In this document: piece after piece, positions 53,998 to 63,558 of the stretch
How positions within the stretch are numbered: the first letter of the stretch is position 1
How the letters are laid out: every line of letters begins with the position of its first letter
Source of the DNA: Paracoccus alkanivorans
GTDB lineage: Bacteria; Pseudomonadota; Alphaproteobacteria; Rhodobacterales; Rhodobacteraceae
Direction: 5' to 3'
Length of the DNA stretch: 64,000 bases
Assembly (NCBI RefSeq): GCF_003697785.1
Contig: NZ_QOKZ01000004.1
Span: 372,001 to 436,000, forward strand
Notes under the pieces: model-generated
What the model was told of the DNA's origin: nothing
Seen by the model: only the letters and a program-made list of their open reading frames with translations
Database searches by the model: none
Translations under genes and position numbers: made by a program

Positions 53998-56244
53998 TCA
54001 TGCCGTCGACAGATCCTCGATACGGATCGGAAAACGCCGGATGCGCTTGCCGGTGGCGTGCCAGATGGCATTCGCGATCGCGCCCACGGCACCGGTTATA
54101 CCGATCTCGCCCACGCCCTTGATCCCAAGCGCATTCACGTAAGGGTCGTCCTCGTGAACGGTGATGACCTCGAGTCCTCGCACATCCGCATTCACGGGCA
54201 CATGGTAACCGGCGAAATCCGCGTTCACGATCCGGCCGGTCCGGGGATCGTGCCTGGCTTCTTCATGCAAAGCGAAGGAGATGCCCCAGATCATCCCGCC
54301 CATGAGCTGGCTTTCCGCCAGCCGGGGGTTGATGATCCTTCCCGCCGCAAAGGCGCCTACCATCCGCGTCACCCGCATCTGGTACAGATCGGGGTCCACC
54401 TTCACCTCGGCAAAGACCGCCCCATGCGAACTCATGGCGTGCCGCTCGGCATCCTCGGGCGGACGCGAGGCGGTGCCGTTCCCGGTAATCGCGGCCCCGC
54501 CGGCGCGGCCGATGATTTCGGCGAAAGCCTCGCTCCGGCTATCGTCATCCGCGACGTAAAGCCGTCCATCCCGCGCCACGAAACCGGCATTGCCCGAGCC
54601 ATATAGCGGCGAAGCGGGATCCGCCGCCGCGATTTCTCCCAATTGCCGAATCACGTCGCTGCCCGCCGCATGCAGTGCACCTCCCGCTGTCGCGGTGTGA
54701 CCCGAACCTCCCGCTACACCAGCATCGGGCAGCCCGGAATGACCGGATCGAAACTCCAGCTTTTCCAGCGGCAGACCCAGGCTGTCCGCCGCGATCTGGG
54801 CCAGCGCGGTCCAGGCGCCCTGCCCCATGTCGGCGGCCGAGGTCTCGACCAGGGCCGTGCCGTCGGGGCGCAGCGTGGCGCGGGCCTCGGCGGCAAACAT
54901 CGGGCAAGGGAAAAGCGCCGTGCCCATACCCCAACCGACAAGCAACCCGTTATCGTCACGCATCTGTCCCGGCTTCAGGGGCCTTCCGGCCCAGCCAAAG
55001 CGCTCGGCTGCCTGCATGTAGCACTCGCGCAGCGCCTTCGAGGAATAGGGCCGGCCGGTTCCCGGTTCGGTTTCGGCGTAATTGCGCAGGCGAAATTCGA
55101 GCGGGTCGATCCCGATTTGCTCGGCCATCTCGTCCATGGCGCATTCGAGCGCCGCCGAACCAGACGCCTCCCCCGGCGCACGCATCGGACCGGGCGTTCC
55201 GATGTCGAGACGCACCGCCCGATGGGTGGAGCGCAGCGCCCGGGCAGCATACAAGCCCTGCGAAGCCCCCGCCGCAGGCTCGACGAAATCGTCGAAACTG
55301 GATGTCTCCGCCAGCCCCTCGTGATCGATGACTGTTAGGGCCGCGCGGTCATCCGCGCCAAGACGCAGGCGCTGGCGAGTTGCGCCGCGATGGCCGACAG
55401 GACCGAACATTTGCTGCCGCGTCAGCATCAGCTTGACCGGCCGCCCTGTCATGCGCGCCGCGAGGATCGCCAGCACCTGTGGCCCCGTCGCGAAGGCCTT
55501 CGAGCCAAAGCCCCCGCCTAGATAAGGGCTTCTCAAGGTCACGTTCCCGGCAGGGATGCCGAAGTAAAACGCATAGGCAGCACAAGAGATGGCGAGTGCC
55601 TGACTGGGCATGTCGAGCGTAAGCCGGTCGCCGTCCCACTCGGCGACGATGGCATGGGTTTCCATCGCGTTGTGATACTGCGCCGCAGTTTCATAGGTCG
55701 CGTCAACCACCCACCTGGCAGCTCTGTGCCCTGCATCGACATCGCCATGCTCGACATCGGCAGGCAAACCGAAGCCCGCCGGATCGAAGGCAAAGGAGGG
55801 ACTATCGTCAAGCCGGACGCGCGCCGGTTCCACGTCATAACGCGGGCTCAATAGGTGGGCGCCTTCCGTAGCCGCTTCCAGCGTTTCGCCAAGCACCATC
55901 GCGATGGGCTGTCCAGCATAACGGACAGCATCGTCTTGCAGCACTTCGATGCGAAACGAGAACATCATGGTTTTTGCGGATGGATCACCCTGTAACGGCG
56001 GGCGGTTCTGTGGCGTGATCACATGCGTGACGCCGGGATGCGCTTCTGCCGCCTCAGCATCGAGATGGGTGACACGCCCCCGAGCTATGCCTGCAGGTAC
56101 GATGACGGCATGCAGCAACCTGTCGGGCATATTATCCGCGGCAAAGATAGCGGTGCCGGTCACCTTGGCGATGCCGTCTCGACGGGTGATGGGCTGACCC
56201 GAGTTGGAACCGAAGCGGAAGGGTCGGGAGAGAATATCAGGCAT
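53998..56244 (-). CDS. molybdopterin-binding subunit, xanthine dehydrogenase/PaoC family
   Basis: 748-aa large subunit of a molybdenum hydroxylase oxidising an aldehyde or heterocycle. Moco contacts include YLGGGFGSKAFATGP, MRAPGEASGSAALE and the near-C-terminal GVGEIGITGAVGAIANAIWH, whose Glu is the catalytic base. No signal peptide is visible. Order small-medium-large with the two upstream genes (8-bp and 4-bp overlaps) is that of paoABC. No XdhC/PaoD insertion factor is in the window. Substrate unknown. Confidence 0.93.
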   Translation of the reverse strand: MPDILSRPFRFGSNSGQPITRRDGIAKVTGTAIFAADNMPDRLLHAVIVPAGIARGRVTHLDAEAAEAHPGVTHVITPQNRPPLQGDPSAKTMMFSFRIEVLQDDAVRYAGQPIAMVLGETLEAATEGAHLLSPRYDVEPARVRLDDSPSFAFDPAGFGLPADVEHGDVDAGHRAARWVVDATYETAAQYHNAMETHAIVAEWDGDRLTLDMPSQALAISCAAYAFYFGIPAGNVTLRSPYLGGGFGSKAFATGPQVLAILAARMTGRPVKLMLTRQQMFGPVGHRGATRQRLRLGADDRAALTVIDHEGLAETSSFDDFVEPAAGASQGLYAARALRSTHRAVRLDIGTPGPMRAPGEASGSAALECAMDEMAEQIGIDPLEFRLRNYAETEPGTGRPYSSKALRECYMQAAERFGWAGRPLKPGQMRDDNGLLVGWGMGTALFPCPMFAAEARATLRPDGTALVETSAADMGQGAWTALAQIAADSLGLPLEKLEFRSGHSGLPDAGVAGGSGHTATAGGALHAAGSDVIRQLGEIAAADPASPLYGSGNAGFVARDGRLYVADDDSRSEAFAEIIGRAGGAAITGNGTASRPPEDAERHAMSSHGAVFAEVKVDPDLYQMRVTRMVGAFAAGRIINPRLAESQLMGGMIWGISFALHEEARHDPRTGRIVNADFAGYHVPVNADVRGLEVITVHEDDPYVNALGIKGVGEIGITGAVGAIANAIWHATGKRIRRFPIRIEDLSTA

Positions 56245-57292
56245 GGGTGGGTTCTCCGGTTAGTTCGCCGAATGGAGACGCGGGAAGCGCAGGCATCCGC
56301 GCCGGTGTGCCCGCCGCGGCCATGACCAGCGCACGGGCAGCGGTGCGCCGGGCGAGGTCTATCTTCCAGGCATTGCCACCGGACGGCGCAGCACCGGCAA
56401 GGGCGGCATCGGCGGCGCGTTCGAAAAGCGCGGGATCGGGAATATGCCCGGTCAGCAGTGTTTCGGCCTCGGTCACGCGCCAGGGTTTGGCGGCGACAGC
56501 GCCAAGAGCCAGCCTCGCCTCTGCAATGCGCCCGCTTTCCAGCCGCAGCGCAGCCGCGGCAGAGGCGATGGCAAAGGCGAAGGATGTCCGGTCGCGCAGC
56601 TTGAGATAGCGCGAATTAGTAGCGAATTGCGCCGCTTCCGCGGGGAGGCGCAGCGCCAGAATCAACTCCCCGGGTTTCAGCGCATTCTCGCGCTCCGGCG
56701 TGTCACCGGGCAGATGATGAAAGTCGGTGAAGGCGATCTCGCGCCTGCCTGCCGGACCCTGCACTTCAACCACGGCATCAAGAGCGGCAAGGGAAACACA
56801 GAAATCCGAGGGATTCGTTGCGATACAGGAAGCGCTCCACCCCAGTATCGCCAGATTGGCATTCTCGCCCTCGCGCGCATCGCAACCCAAACCCGGCACG
56901 CGCCGGTTGCAAGCAGCGTTCGGGTCCTGGAAATAGGCACAGCGGGTCCGCTGCATCAGGTTTCCCCCAACCGTTGCCGCATTGCGGAGCTGACCGGAGG
57001 CGCCGGACAGAATCGCCTCGGCCAACATCGGGAAGCGTCGCGATATCCCGGGATCATGCGCAAGATCGCTATTGTTCGCCAATGCGCCTATCCGCGTGGA
57101 GCCATCCGGCAGAGTCTCGATAGTCCCAAGCCCGGGCAGATGCGTGATGTCGATCACCAACTCGGGTTGCAGCGCGCCGGTTTTCATCAGATCCACAAGA
57201 TTCGTGCCGCCGCCAAGCCATGCCGCTCCGGGTCTCCACGCTGCGATGGCGTCTTCTATCGTGATGGGTTGAATGAAATCGAAACGGTTCAT
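56237..57292 (-). CDS. FAD-binding subunit with extra Fe-S ligands, PaoB-like
   Basis: 351-aa medium subunit. FAD motifs are WLGGGTNLVDLMK (residues 25-37) and ATVGGNLMQRTRC. Between them and the C-terminal domain lie Cys118, Cys128, Cys137 and Cys156 (RCAYFQDPNAACNRRVPGLGC, then SASC), matching the insertion that binds a [4Fe-4S] cluster in PaoB and 4-hydroxybenzoyl-CoA reductase. So electrons may pass through one more centre than in CoxM-type subunits. The ATG at 57292 overlaps the small-subunit stop; the frame open to 57487 lies inside that gene. Confidence 0.92.
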   Translation of the reverse strand: MNRFDFIQPITIEDAIAAWRPGAAWLGGGTNLVDLMKTGALQPELVIDITHLPGLGTIETLPDGSTRIGALANNSDLAHDPGISRRFPMLAEAILSGASGQLRNAATVGGNLMQRTRCAYFQDPNAACNRRVPGLGCDAREGENANLAILGWSASCIATNPSDFCVSLAALDAVVEVQGPAGRREIAFTDFHHLPGDTPERENALKPGELILALRLPAEAAQFATNSRYLKLRDRTSFAFAIASAAAALRLESGRIAEARLALGAVAAKPWRVTEAETLLTGHIPDPALFERAADAALAGAAPSGGNAWKIDLARRTAARALVMAAAGTPARMPALPASPFGELTGEPTHA

Positions 57293-57786
57293 GCCGCTTG
57301 CCCCTTCTTGTCCTCGGCCATCCGGCGCGTTGCTTCGCGAACCGCAAGCGTGATGCCGTGATAGGCGGCACATCGGCAGAGATTGCCGCTCATCCCTTCC
57401 CGGATACGTTCGAGATCCTCTCCCGCGTGACCCTCGGCGATAAGGCCAACGGCACTCATGATTTGCCCCGGGGTGCAGTAGCCGCATTGGAAGCCGTCAT
57501 TCTCGATGAAGGCCGACTGGACTGGATGCAGCTCGTCGCCTTCCGCGAGGCCCTCGATTGTTGTGATCTCGGCGCCGTCCAGCGTTACGGCGAGCGTCAG
57601 GCAAGAGTTCAGCCGCCGCCCGTTCACAAGCACCGTGCAGGCCCCGCATTGCCCACGGTCGCAACCTTTCTTGGTTCCGGGCAAGGCGAGACGCTCCCGG
57701 AGCAGATCGAGAAGGGTCACGCGCGTATCGTCAAGCGCGATATCGCGAGCAGCCCCATTGAGTGTAAGGGTGATGGAGATTGACAT
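57289..57786 (-). CDS. [2Fe-2S]-binding subunit, xanthine dehydrogenase/PaoA family
   Basis: 165-aa small subunit with two [2Fe-2S] clusters: plant-type ligands Cys42, 47, 50 and 62 (GCDRGQCGACTVLVNGRRLNSC) and helical-domain ligands Cys101, 104, 137 and 139 (CGYCTPGQIM; GNLCRCA). It begins MSISITLTLNG without the twin-arginine leader found in PaoA, so the whole complex is probably cytoplasmic. First gene of the operon; divergent from a TetR gene. Confidence 0.94.
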   Translation of the reverse strand: MSISITLTLNGAARDIALDDTRVTLLDLLRERLALPGTKKGCDRGQCGACTVLVNGRRLNSCLTLAVTLDGAEITTIEGLAEGDELHPVQSAFIENDGFQCGYCTPGQIMSAVGLIAEGHAGEDLERIREGMSGNLCRCAAYHGITLAVREATRRMAEDKKGQAA

Positions 57787-57893
57787 GCGTCCTCCCGTTA
57801 TCTGGCGATGTGCTGGATGTCGGGCGCTCGCGCCCGGTCGAAGAAGTCGGTATGGTCGGCAGCAGGTGCAGTTCAATGCTACACCCTTACTAT

Positions 57894-57910
57894 ACGGAGG
57901 GTACCTCCGT
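57894..57910. promoter_or_regulatory. TetR-type operator between hydroxylase operon and TetR gene
   Basis: ACGGAGG-GTA-CCTCCGT: 7-bp perfect arms in a 17-bp palindrome, 107 bp from the small-subunit ATG and 26 bp before the TetR start. The site is placed to repress both promoters, as local TetR regulators usually do. Confidence 0.65.
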
Positions 57911-57935
57911 TTTTCAAGGAGGAGTGAATAATTCG

Positions 57936-58505
57936 GTGAAAGACCGCAAACGCAAACCGCGCTCGGACGCATTGAGAAACCACGATCGCCTGATCGAGGC
58001 GGCAAAGGATGTGCTTGGCAAGGGCGGTCCGGATGCCAGCCTGGAGGCAGTGGCACGGCAAGCCGGCGTAGGGATCGGAACGCTTTACCGGCATTTCCCA
58101 AGCCGCGAGGCGCTGTTTCATGCGGTCTTCCGCAGGGAGTTGGAGCTGCTTGTCGAGACTGCCGAGGGACTGGCTGACGGGCCCGAACCGGTGGCCGCCT
58201 TGCGCGGCTGGCTACATGAGTATGTTGTGCTGGTCGAGACCAAGCGCGGTATGCTCGGCGCGCTTTCAATGGTTATGGCAGAGGAATCGAAACAGGCATA
58301 TGCCGAGCTTTCCGCCCGCATCATCTCCGCGGTAAACCGCCTGCTGCAGAAAGCAGCCGATGCCGGCCATGCCCGCGAGGACGTGACCGCCGAAGAATTG
58401 CTGCAAGTCGTATACGCCCTGTGCTACGCTCGTGAACCCGGCCCCGACTGGCGTGCACAGGTCCTGCATCTGCTCGATATCTTCGTTGAGGGGCTTAAGC
58501 GGTAA
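57936..58505 (+). CDS. TetR/AcrR family transcriptional regulator
   Basis: 189-aa regulator. The helix-turn-helix is seen as SLEAVARQAGVGIGTLYRHFPSREALFHAVF near residues 35-65; the remainder is the ligand domain with VVLVETKRGMLGALSMV. GTG at 57936 (VKDRKRKPRSDALRN) is used with AAGGAGG 13 bp upstream; a GTG at 57924 is nearly on top of that site. It is the likely repressor of the divergent molybdenum hydroxylase operon. Confidence 0.9.
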   Translation: MKDRKRKPRSDALRNHDRLIEAAKDVLGKGGPDASLEAVARQAGVGIGTLYRHFPSREALFHAVFRRELELLVETAEGLADGPEPVAALRGWLHEYVVLVETKRGMLGALSMVMAEESKQAYAELSARIISAVNRLLQKAADAGHAREDVTAEELLQVVYALCYAREPGPDWRAQVLHLLDIFVEGLKR

Positions 58506-58689
58506 GATTACGGTGCTCCGACATATCGAGACGGCAACCGGCGGCATTGTCGCCCTGCGGTTCCAGGCGGCAATCCTGACTGCAACCGCCCGGTAAAGGT
58601 GCATGCAGCCGGGTCAGCATCTTGGATTGCATCCGCAGCGTGGCTATCTTCTTCCCTTGAGATATCGCCCATACATAAGTCCGGAATCC

Positions 58690-59685
58690 ATGTTCACACG
58701 CCGCAGCTTCACCGCGCTTGCCGCCGCAGGCATCGCCGCACCATTCGTTCGCCCGGCTCGAGGTCAGAGCGCATCGGCTCTGGACAGTGCCTTCGAGTGG
58801 TCAGAACAACTGCACTCGATACAGGTCCAACGCGGCAACGATCTCGTTTATTCGCGTGCTGTCCGGGGATCGGGGCTGGAAGAGTCAGCCAATATCAAAT
58901 CCTGCTCGAAGAGTATCGTCGCATTGCTCTTGGGCACATGCATCGCACGGGGCGAGATTCCATCGCTCTCTGCCCGTCTTGCTGACGTCGCCCCCTCTCT
59001 TCTTCCCGACGACGCGACCAGGGGCGCGGCCGATATCACGATGGAAAATCTGGTTACGCTTCAGGCCGGGCTGGAGGGCACTTCCGGAAGCCGATATGGG
59101 GGTTGGATCGCCTCTGGCAACTGGGTCGCAGACGCGCTGAGACGGCCCATGATCGCCGAGCCGGGCAGCCGCATAATATATTCGACCGGCAGCACCCATA
59201 TCCTCGGGGCCGCGATAGCGGAAGCCTCCGGGCAGAGCCTGCTTTCGCTGGCAAGGGAGCGTCTGGGCGACCCGATGGGTTTCGAGATACCGCCCTGGGT
59301 GCGGGATCCCCAGGGATATTACCTGGGAGGCAATGAAATGGCGCTCACGCCGCGCGCAATGCTCTCGCTCGCTTTGCTGATGCGCGACGATGGCAGCTTT
59401 CGAGGAACCCGGATCATACCGGCCGAATGGGTCAGGTTGTCGACCACAAGCCGGGGCCGATCACCCTATTCGGGCATGGGTTACGGCTATGGCTGGTTCC
59501 TGACCCGATCCGGCTATGTTCTGGCAAGAGGATATGGCGGCCAGATCATTGCGGCCCATCGTGATCGCGGCCTTGCCGTTGCCATTACTTCGGACCCCAA
59601 TCGCCCCGCTCGTTCAGGCGGGTATTTCGGTGATCTGATCGGGCTTCTCGACGGGCCAGTCCTCACCTTCGCAGAAGCCGCATGA
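58690..59685 (+). CDS. exported serine hydrolase (beta-lactamase/EstB family)
   Basis: 331-aa class C beta-lactamase-related hydrolase. Twin-arginine signal MFTRRSFTALAAAGIAAPFV sends it folded to the periplasm. Nucleophile Ser71 and Lys74 are in SCSKSIVA; the second motif is Tyr in IIYSTGSTH; the third is the GYGGQ region in place of KTG. It is more likely an esterase or peptidase than a resistance enzyme. The ATG at 58690 is fixed by the leader. It lies between the TetR gene and a gene-free 286 bp. Confidence 0.88.
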   Translation: MFTRRSFTALAAAGIAAPFVRPARGQSASALDSAFEWSEQLHSIQVQRGNDLVYSRAVRGSGLEESANIKSCSKSIVALLLGTCIARGEIPSLSARLADVAPSLLPDDATRGAADITMENLVTLQAGLEGTSGSRYGGWIASGNWVADALRRPMIAEPGSRIIYSTGSTHILGAAIAEASGQSLLSLARERLGDPMGFEIPPWVRDPQGYYLGGNEMALTPRAMLSLALLMRDDGSFRGTRIIPAEWVRLSTTSRGRSPYSGMGYGYGWFLTRSGYVLARGYGGQIIAAHRDRGLAVAITSDPNRPARSGGYFGDLIGLLDGPVLTFAEAA

Positions 59686-59971
59686 CCATGACGCTCGATT
59701 TTTCTTCTTCACGGCCTCAGTCGGAACCGCGGGCTGCATTTCCGACGGACCGGGACGATGCGTGAACCGCTTCGCCCTTCACCACAAACCGGCCAATCTT
59801 GCGGATCCCATCCAGATACAGGAAAGAGGCGCGTAATCTACCGACCAAACCGGCCTCCGGAATTTACCGGGCCTCTTTCCCAGGAAACCATGAAACAGTT
59901 TTCGCCATTCCTGGCACTACCTTGGCAGAAGTCTGTTGCTGGATCCTTCTTTTTTCTGTCGCTATGACATC

Positions 59972-60364
59972 TCAGATTTGGTGCTGGTCCATGCTTGTGC
60001 CCCTTTGTTGAGAGGTCCGGTTTATTGAACCGGCAAGCTGATCCTCGATCGTGATGACCCCTCCCACGCGGGAGAAAACATAAAGAGTCTCGGGATGACC
60101 CGGCAGGGAAAAATGCACCTCGTCGCCATCCGACATCGACATGGTTATCAGGCGTTGCTGGTCCGGAGCCGCGTCATCGACATATATAGCAACGATTTCA
60201 GAATGGTTGTCAGCCGCAGGAGAAAAATAGACAGACATATCGACATCATTGCCTTGCAAGGTTCCTCCTGCAAGAGGCCTGTCCAATACCAGCGTGTCGG
60301 CAATAGCGGCAGGCGCGAATGTCAGCAGTGCGGCGGCGAGGGTGATTGAGGGGAAGGTTTTCAT
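59972..60364 (-). CDS. small secreted protein of unknown function
   Basis: 130 aa with a Sec signal peptide (MKTFPSITLAAALLTFAPAAIA) and a mature part of about 108 residues rich in Asp and beta-type sequence (LVLDRPLAGGTLQGNDVDMS; LYVFSRVGGVITIEDQLAG). No family recognised. The ATG at 60364 has GGAGATAAAG just upstream; an ATG at 60376 overlaps that site. Divergent from a TetR regulator, with two inverted operator copies between, so its expression is probably controlled by that protein. Confidence 0.75.
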   Translation of the reverse strand: MKTFPSITLAAALLTFAPAAIADTLVLDRPLAGGTLQGNDVDMSVYFSPAADNHSEIVAIYVDDAAPDQQRLITMSMSDGDEVHFSLPGHPETLYVFSRVGGVITIEDQLAGSINRTSQQRGTSMDQHQI

Positions 60365-60378
60365 CTTTATCTCCAAAC

Positions 60379-60397
60379 TTATGTAGACATTGTCAAC
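60379..60397. promoter_or_regulatory. 19-bp operator, copy A
   Basis: TTATGTAGACATTGTCAAC, 15 bp upstream of the secreted-protein ATG. It is itself a quasi-palindrome (GTAGACA-T-TGTCAAC) and matches copy B at 16 of 19 positions when copy B is read on the other strand. Confidence 0.62.
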
Positions 60398-60423
60398 TTC
60401 AGGGCGTTGACATGGGGGCAGAT

Positions 60424-60442
60424 GTAGGCAATGTCAACATAA
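60424..60442. promoter_or_regulatory. 19-bp operator, copy B (inverted)
   Basis: GTAGGCAATGTCAACATAA on the plus strand, reverse complement TTATGTTGACATTGCCTAC. It lies 44 bp upstream of the TetR ATG. A TTGACA box (60407-60412) falls between the two copies. Confidence 0.62.
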
Positions 60443-60485
60443 ATCCTCACGAAAAGGATGGGGGCCTATCCAGGGTGTGATCAAG

Positions 60486-61079
60486 ATGACCGAACGCTCC
60501 TATCATCATGGCGATCTCAGACGTGTCATCATCGACACCACATTACGGATGTTGAAAGAGGATGGCGGGTGGCAGTTCACACTACGCGAAGTCGCTCGTC
60601 GTGCGGGTGTCAGTCATGCCGCTCCTTACAAGCATTTCCCGGACAAGGCGGCGCTCCTCTCCGAGATCGCGCTGATTGGCTTTGAGCGGCTGCAAGAAGC
60701 CCTGCTCGCCGCCCAGGTCGCGGCACCCGATGACTTGCTGGCGGAATTCACCGCCATATCTCACGCTTATCTGACCTTCGGACAGAATAACCCCGCGCTA
60801 TATCGGCTGATGTTTGGCGGGGCCATCGCAGATACAGCAAAGCTGCATCTGGAGCCGCGCGCTCTTGGAGCCTCCAGGGTAGTAATTGACTTTCTTGAGC
60901 GTGGGCAGGCGGCAGGTCTTGTTCGCAAGCGTCCCGTTCAGGGACAGGCAACCGCCTGCTGGGCACAGTTACACGGCCTGACCATGCTACAGCTCGACGG
61001 CCTGCTCATGCCAGAGAAGGTGGGTGAGAATGCAGTTGAGGCAGCACTCGCAGCCTTGCGCGAAGGATTGGTAGGCTAA
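60486..61079 (+). CDS. TetR/AcrR family regulator with WHG-type C-terminal domain
   Basis: 197-aa regulator. MTERSYHHGDLRRVIIDTTL is the typical start of this subgroup; the helix-turn-helix is in LREVARRAGVSHAAPYKHFPDKAALLSEIA. The ligand domain contains ALYRLMFGG and CWAQLHGLTMLQLDG, characteristic of WHG. The ATG at 60486 is preferred over GTG at 60477 by family form. Two operator copies upstream point to autoregulation and control of the divergent secreted-protein gene. Confidence 0.9.
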   Translation: MTERSYHHGDLRRVIIDTTLRMLKEDGGWQFTLREVARRAGVSHAAPYKHFPDKAALLSEIALIGFERLQEALLAAQVAAPDDLLAEFTAISHAYLTFGQNNPALYRLMFGGAIADTAKLHLEPRALGASRVVIDFLERGQAAGLVRKRPVQGQATACWAQLHGLTMLQLDGLLMPEKVGENAVEAALAALREGLVG

Positions 61080-61254
61080 GATTACACCGGGCATTCATTG
61101 ACAGCCTCCAGGACCGTCCCAAGCCGTCAATCATCTTATCACGGACTGCGAGAGGTTCTTGCCTCGCAGAGTATCGCAGTTGGACGGTAAGACGGTTGCG
61201 GAAAAGGAATTGCCCCTTTCCGCAACCATTATCCCTTACCCGCAGCCTTTCAGA

Positions 61255-63558
61255 TCAGACAAACTGATCGCGGATAGGCAGCGCGCGGATTCGCTTGCCG
61301 GTCGCAGCAAAGATCGCATTCGTGATCGCCGGAGCGACCGGAGGCAAGCCGGGTTCTCCGACACCACCCAGGGGCGAGTCATAGTCAAGCGATGGAACCA
61401 GATGCGTATGGATTTCAACCGGTGACGCGTCGATACGGGTAAGTTCGAAACCATCGAAATTCGACTGCTCGGGAACTCCGTCCTTGAACGAGATCTCGCC
61501 AAGCGTAGCGAGGCTCACGCCCTGGACAACAGCCCCCTCCAATTGCGCGCGCACACGATCCGGTGAGATGACCGCCCCGCAGTCGAATGCGATATCGACG
61601 CGCGGAAAGGTCAGTGCCCCGTCCTTGACATCAACCTCAACGACAACCGCGGTATAGCTGACGAAACTATGATGCGCCGCCAGTCCCAGCCCCTTGCCCT
61701 CGGGCAGATCACGGCCCCATCCGGCTGCCTCGGTCGCAGCTTCGATCACCTTGCGAAGCCGTGCCGTATCATACGGATAAAGTTCCGGATCCTCACCATA
61801 AACCGCAGTGTCGTTCATCGCTGCGCGGCTGATCTTGCGATCCGGTCCCAGCAGCTCCAGAAGATATTCCCTGTGATCCCTGCCTGCGGCCGCAGCGAGT
61901 TCAGCCGCGAAACTCTGCACCGCAAATGCGTGCGGGATGTTATAGACCGACCTGAACCACCCGATGCGGGTATGCGCTGCAGCCTCCGGGTTCTCGACAC
62001 GCAGATTCGGGATGTCGAAGGGATTGTCCACCGCCCCCATCCCCAGCTCGAACGGTGACTGATGGACGACATCCGGCGCGAATGTCGAGCCGATACTCGG
62101 TGCCACGGTGCGATGCAGCCAGGCCACCGTCTTGCCGTTTTCATCCAGCCCGCCTTCAAGGCGCTCCACCGAAACCGCATGGAAGAAATCATGCTGGATG
62201 TCATCTTCACGCGTGAAGGTCAGCTTGACCGGTCGGCCATCGAGCGCCTTCGAGATGATCGCCGCCTCACTGGCATAATCCGGTTTGGATTTGCGCCCAA
62301 AGCCGCCACCCAGCAGCATCGAATGGATAACAGCGTTTTCCGGCGCAAGCTCGAAACGCTTGATCAGATCTTCGCGCAGCGCCTCTGGGGCCTGAACGCT
62401 GGTCCAGACCTCGCATTTTCCATCCGCGAAACGGGCCGTTGCGGAAGGCGGCTCCATCGAGGCATGGGCAAGATGGGGCAGATAATATGACGCCGAAATG
62501 CGATTGGCCGCCTCGGCAAGAGCCGCATCCACATCGCCGTCATTCCGCATGACCTCGCCCGGCTGCTCCGCGGCGGCCTCCAGCGTTTTCCGGTATTCGG
62601 TGGAATCGTAGCCCTGATTGCCGCCGGCATCCCATTCGATTTCCAGAAGCAGGCGCGCCTTGTTCGCGGCAAAGGTGTTTTCCGCGACCACGGCAATGCC
62701 GCCAAGCGGCAGGAAGGCCGAGGGAATATCCGGCGTATCGATCTCTAGAATCTCGATCACACCCGGCACTTTGCGTGCTTCGGCATCGTCAAAGCTCTTG
62801 ACCTTGCCGCCATAGACAGGCGGACGGGCGATAACTGCATAGACCAGCCCGTCAAGCTGCTTGTCGATTCCGTAGATCGGCTTGCCAGTCGTGATGTCCA
62901 GATTATCGACGTTATTGATGTTTTCCTTGCCGATATGCTGAAAATCCTCCGGCGCCTTGAACACAAGTTCTGCGGTCGCCGGAACATCGCGTTCCGCCGC
63001 CGCGAGCGCCAGTTCGCCGAAACCGAAACTGCGGTCGCTGTTGGCATGCGTCACCTTATGCCCGGAGGCCCGCACCTCTTCCACCGGCACGTCCCAACGT
63101 GCGGCCGCTTCCTGCTCCAACATGGCCCGGGCCGCCGCCCCAATCCGGCGCAACGGCTGGAAATGATGACGCATGCTGCGCGAGCCATCGGTATTCTGAT
63201 TGCCGTAAAGCGCCTCATTTCCCGGCGCCTGTTCGACCCTGATCCGCGCCAAGTCGGCTTCCAATTCGTCGGCGATGACCGTGGCCCAACCGGTGCGAAC
63301 ACCCTGTCCCATCTCGGCACGGTTGCACAGCAGCCGGACGGTGCCGTCCTCTTCGATGGTCAGGAAGATCCGGGGATCATCCTTGATCCCCCCGGGCATT
63401 CCCGCCCCTCCATAGAGCTTTTCCTCCGCCGATGCGGGCAGCGGCAATTGAACGGAAAGCGCAAATGTTCCGGCGGCGAGGCCAAGCAATACACCGCGGC
63501 GACTGACATTTGTTACTGCCCCTCGCACCGGTTTGCTTTGAGTGACATAGGTATTCAT
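61255..63558 (-). CDS. molybdopterin-binding subunit, isoquinoline 1-oxidoreductase beta (IorB) family
   Basis: 767-aa Moco subunit with an N-terminal twin-arginine leader ([12 protein letters not shown], residues 19-30) for export. Blocks include [39 protein letters not shown] and [20 protein letters not shown] with the catalytic Glu. IorB-type enzymes work with one [2Fe-2S] subunit and pass electrons to a cytochrome rather than FAD. The ATG at 63558 overlaps the small-subunit stop by 4 bp. Substrate unknown; isoquinoline, aldehydes and nicotinate are known for relatives. Confidence 0.92.
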   Translation of the reverse strand: MNTYVTQSKPVRGAVTNVSRRGVLLGLAAGTFALSVQLPLPASAEEKLYGGAGMPGGIKDDPRIFLTIEEDGTVRLLCNRAEMGQGVRTGWATVIADELEADLARIRVEQAPGNEALYGNQNTDGSRSMRHHFQPLRRIGAAARAMLEQEAAARWDVPVEEVRASGHKVTHANSDRSFGFGELALAAAERDVPATAELVFKAPEDFQHIGKENINNVDNLDITTGKPIYGIDKQLDGLVYAVIARPPVYGGKVKSFDDAEARKVPGVIEILEIDTPDIPSAFLPLGGIAVVAENTFAANKARLLLEIEWDAGGNQGYDSTEYRKTLEAAAEQPGEVMRNDGDVDAALAEAANRISASYYLPHLAHASMEPPSATARFADGKCEVWTSVQAPEALREDLIKRFELAPENAVIHSMLLGGGFGRKSKPDYASEAAIISKALDGRPVKLTFTREDDIQHDFFHAVSVERLEGGLDENGKTVAWLHRTVAPSIGSTFAPDVVHQSPFELGMGAVDNPFDIPNLRVENPEAAAHTRIGWFRSVYNIPHAFAVQSFAAELAAAAGRDHREYLLELLGPDRKISRAAMNDTAVYGEDPELYPYDTARLRKVIEAATEAAGWGRDLPEGKGLGLAAHHSFVSYTAVVVEVDVKDGALTFPRVDIAFDCGAVISPDRVRAQLEGAVVQGVSLATLGEISFKDGVPEQSNFDGFELTRIDASPVEIHTHLVPSLDYDSPLGGVGEPGLPPVAPAITNAIFAATGKRIRALPIRDQFV

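Noticed and set aside
58690..59685. Beta-lactamase resistance gene
   Set aside because: Ser71-x-x-Lys74 is present, but the KTG box is absent and the Tyr motif differs; an esterase or peptidase-like hydrolase is more likely.
59682..59765. 27-codon frame overlapping the serine hydrolase stop by 4 bp
   Set aside because: Coupling geometry is right, but the peptide is polar, lacks a family and falls into a gene-free stretch; chance cannot be excluded.
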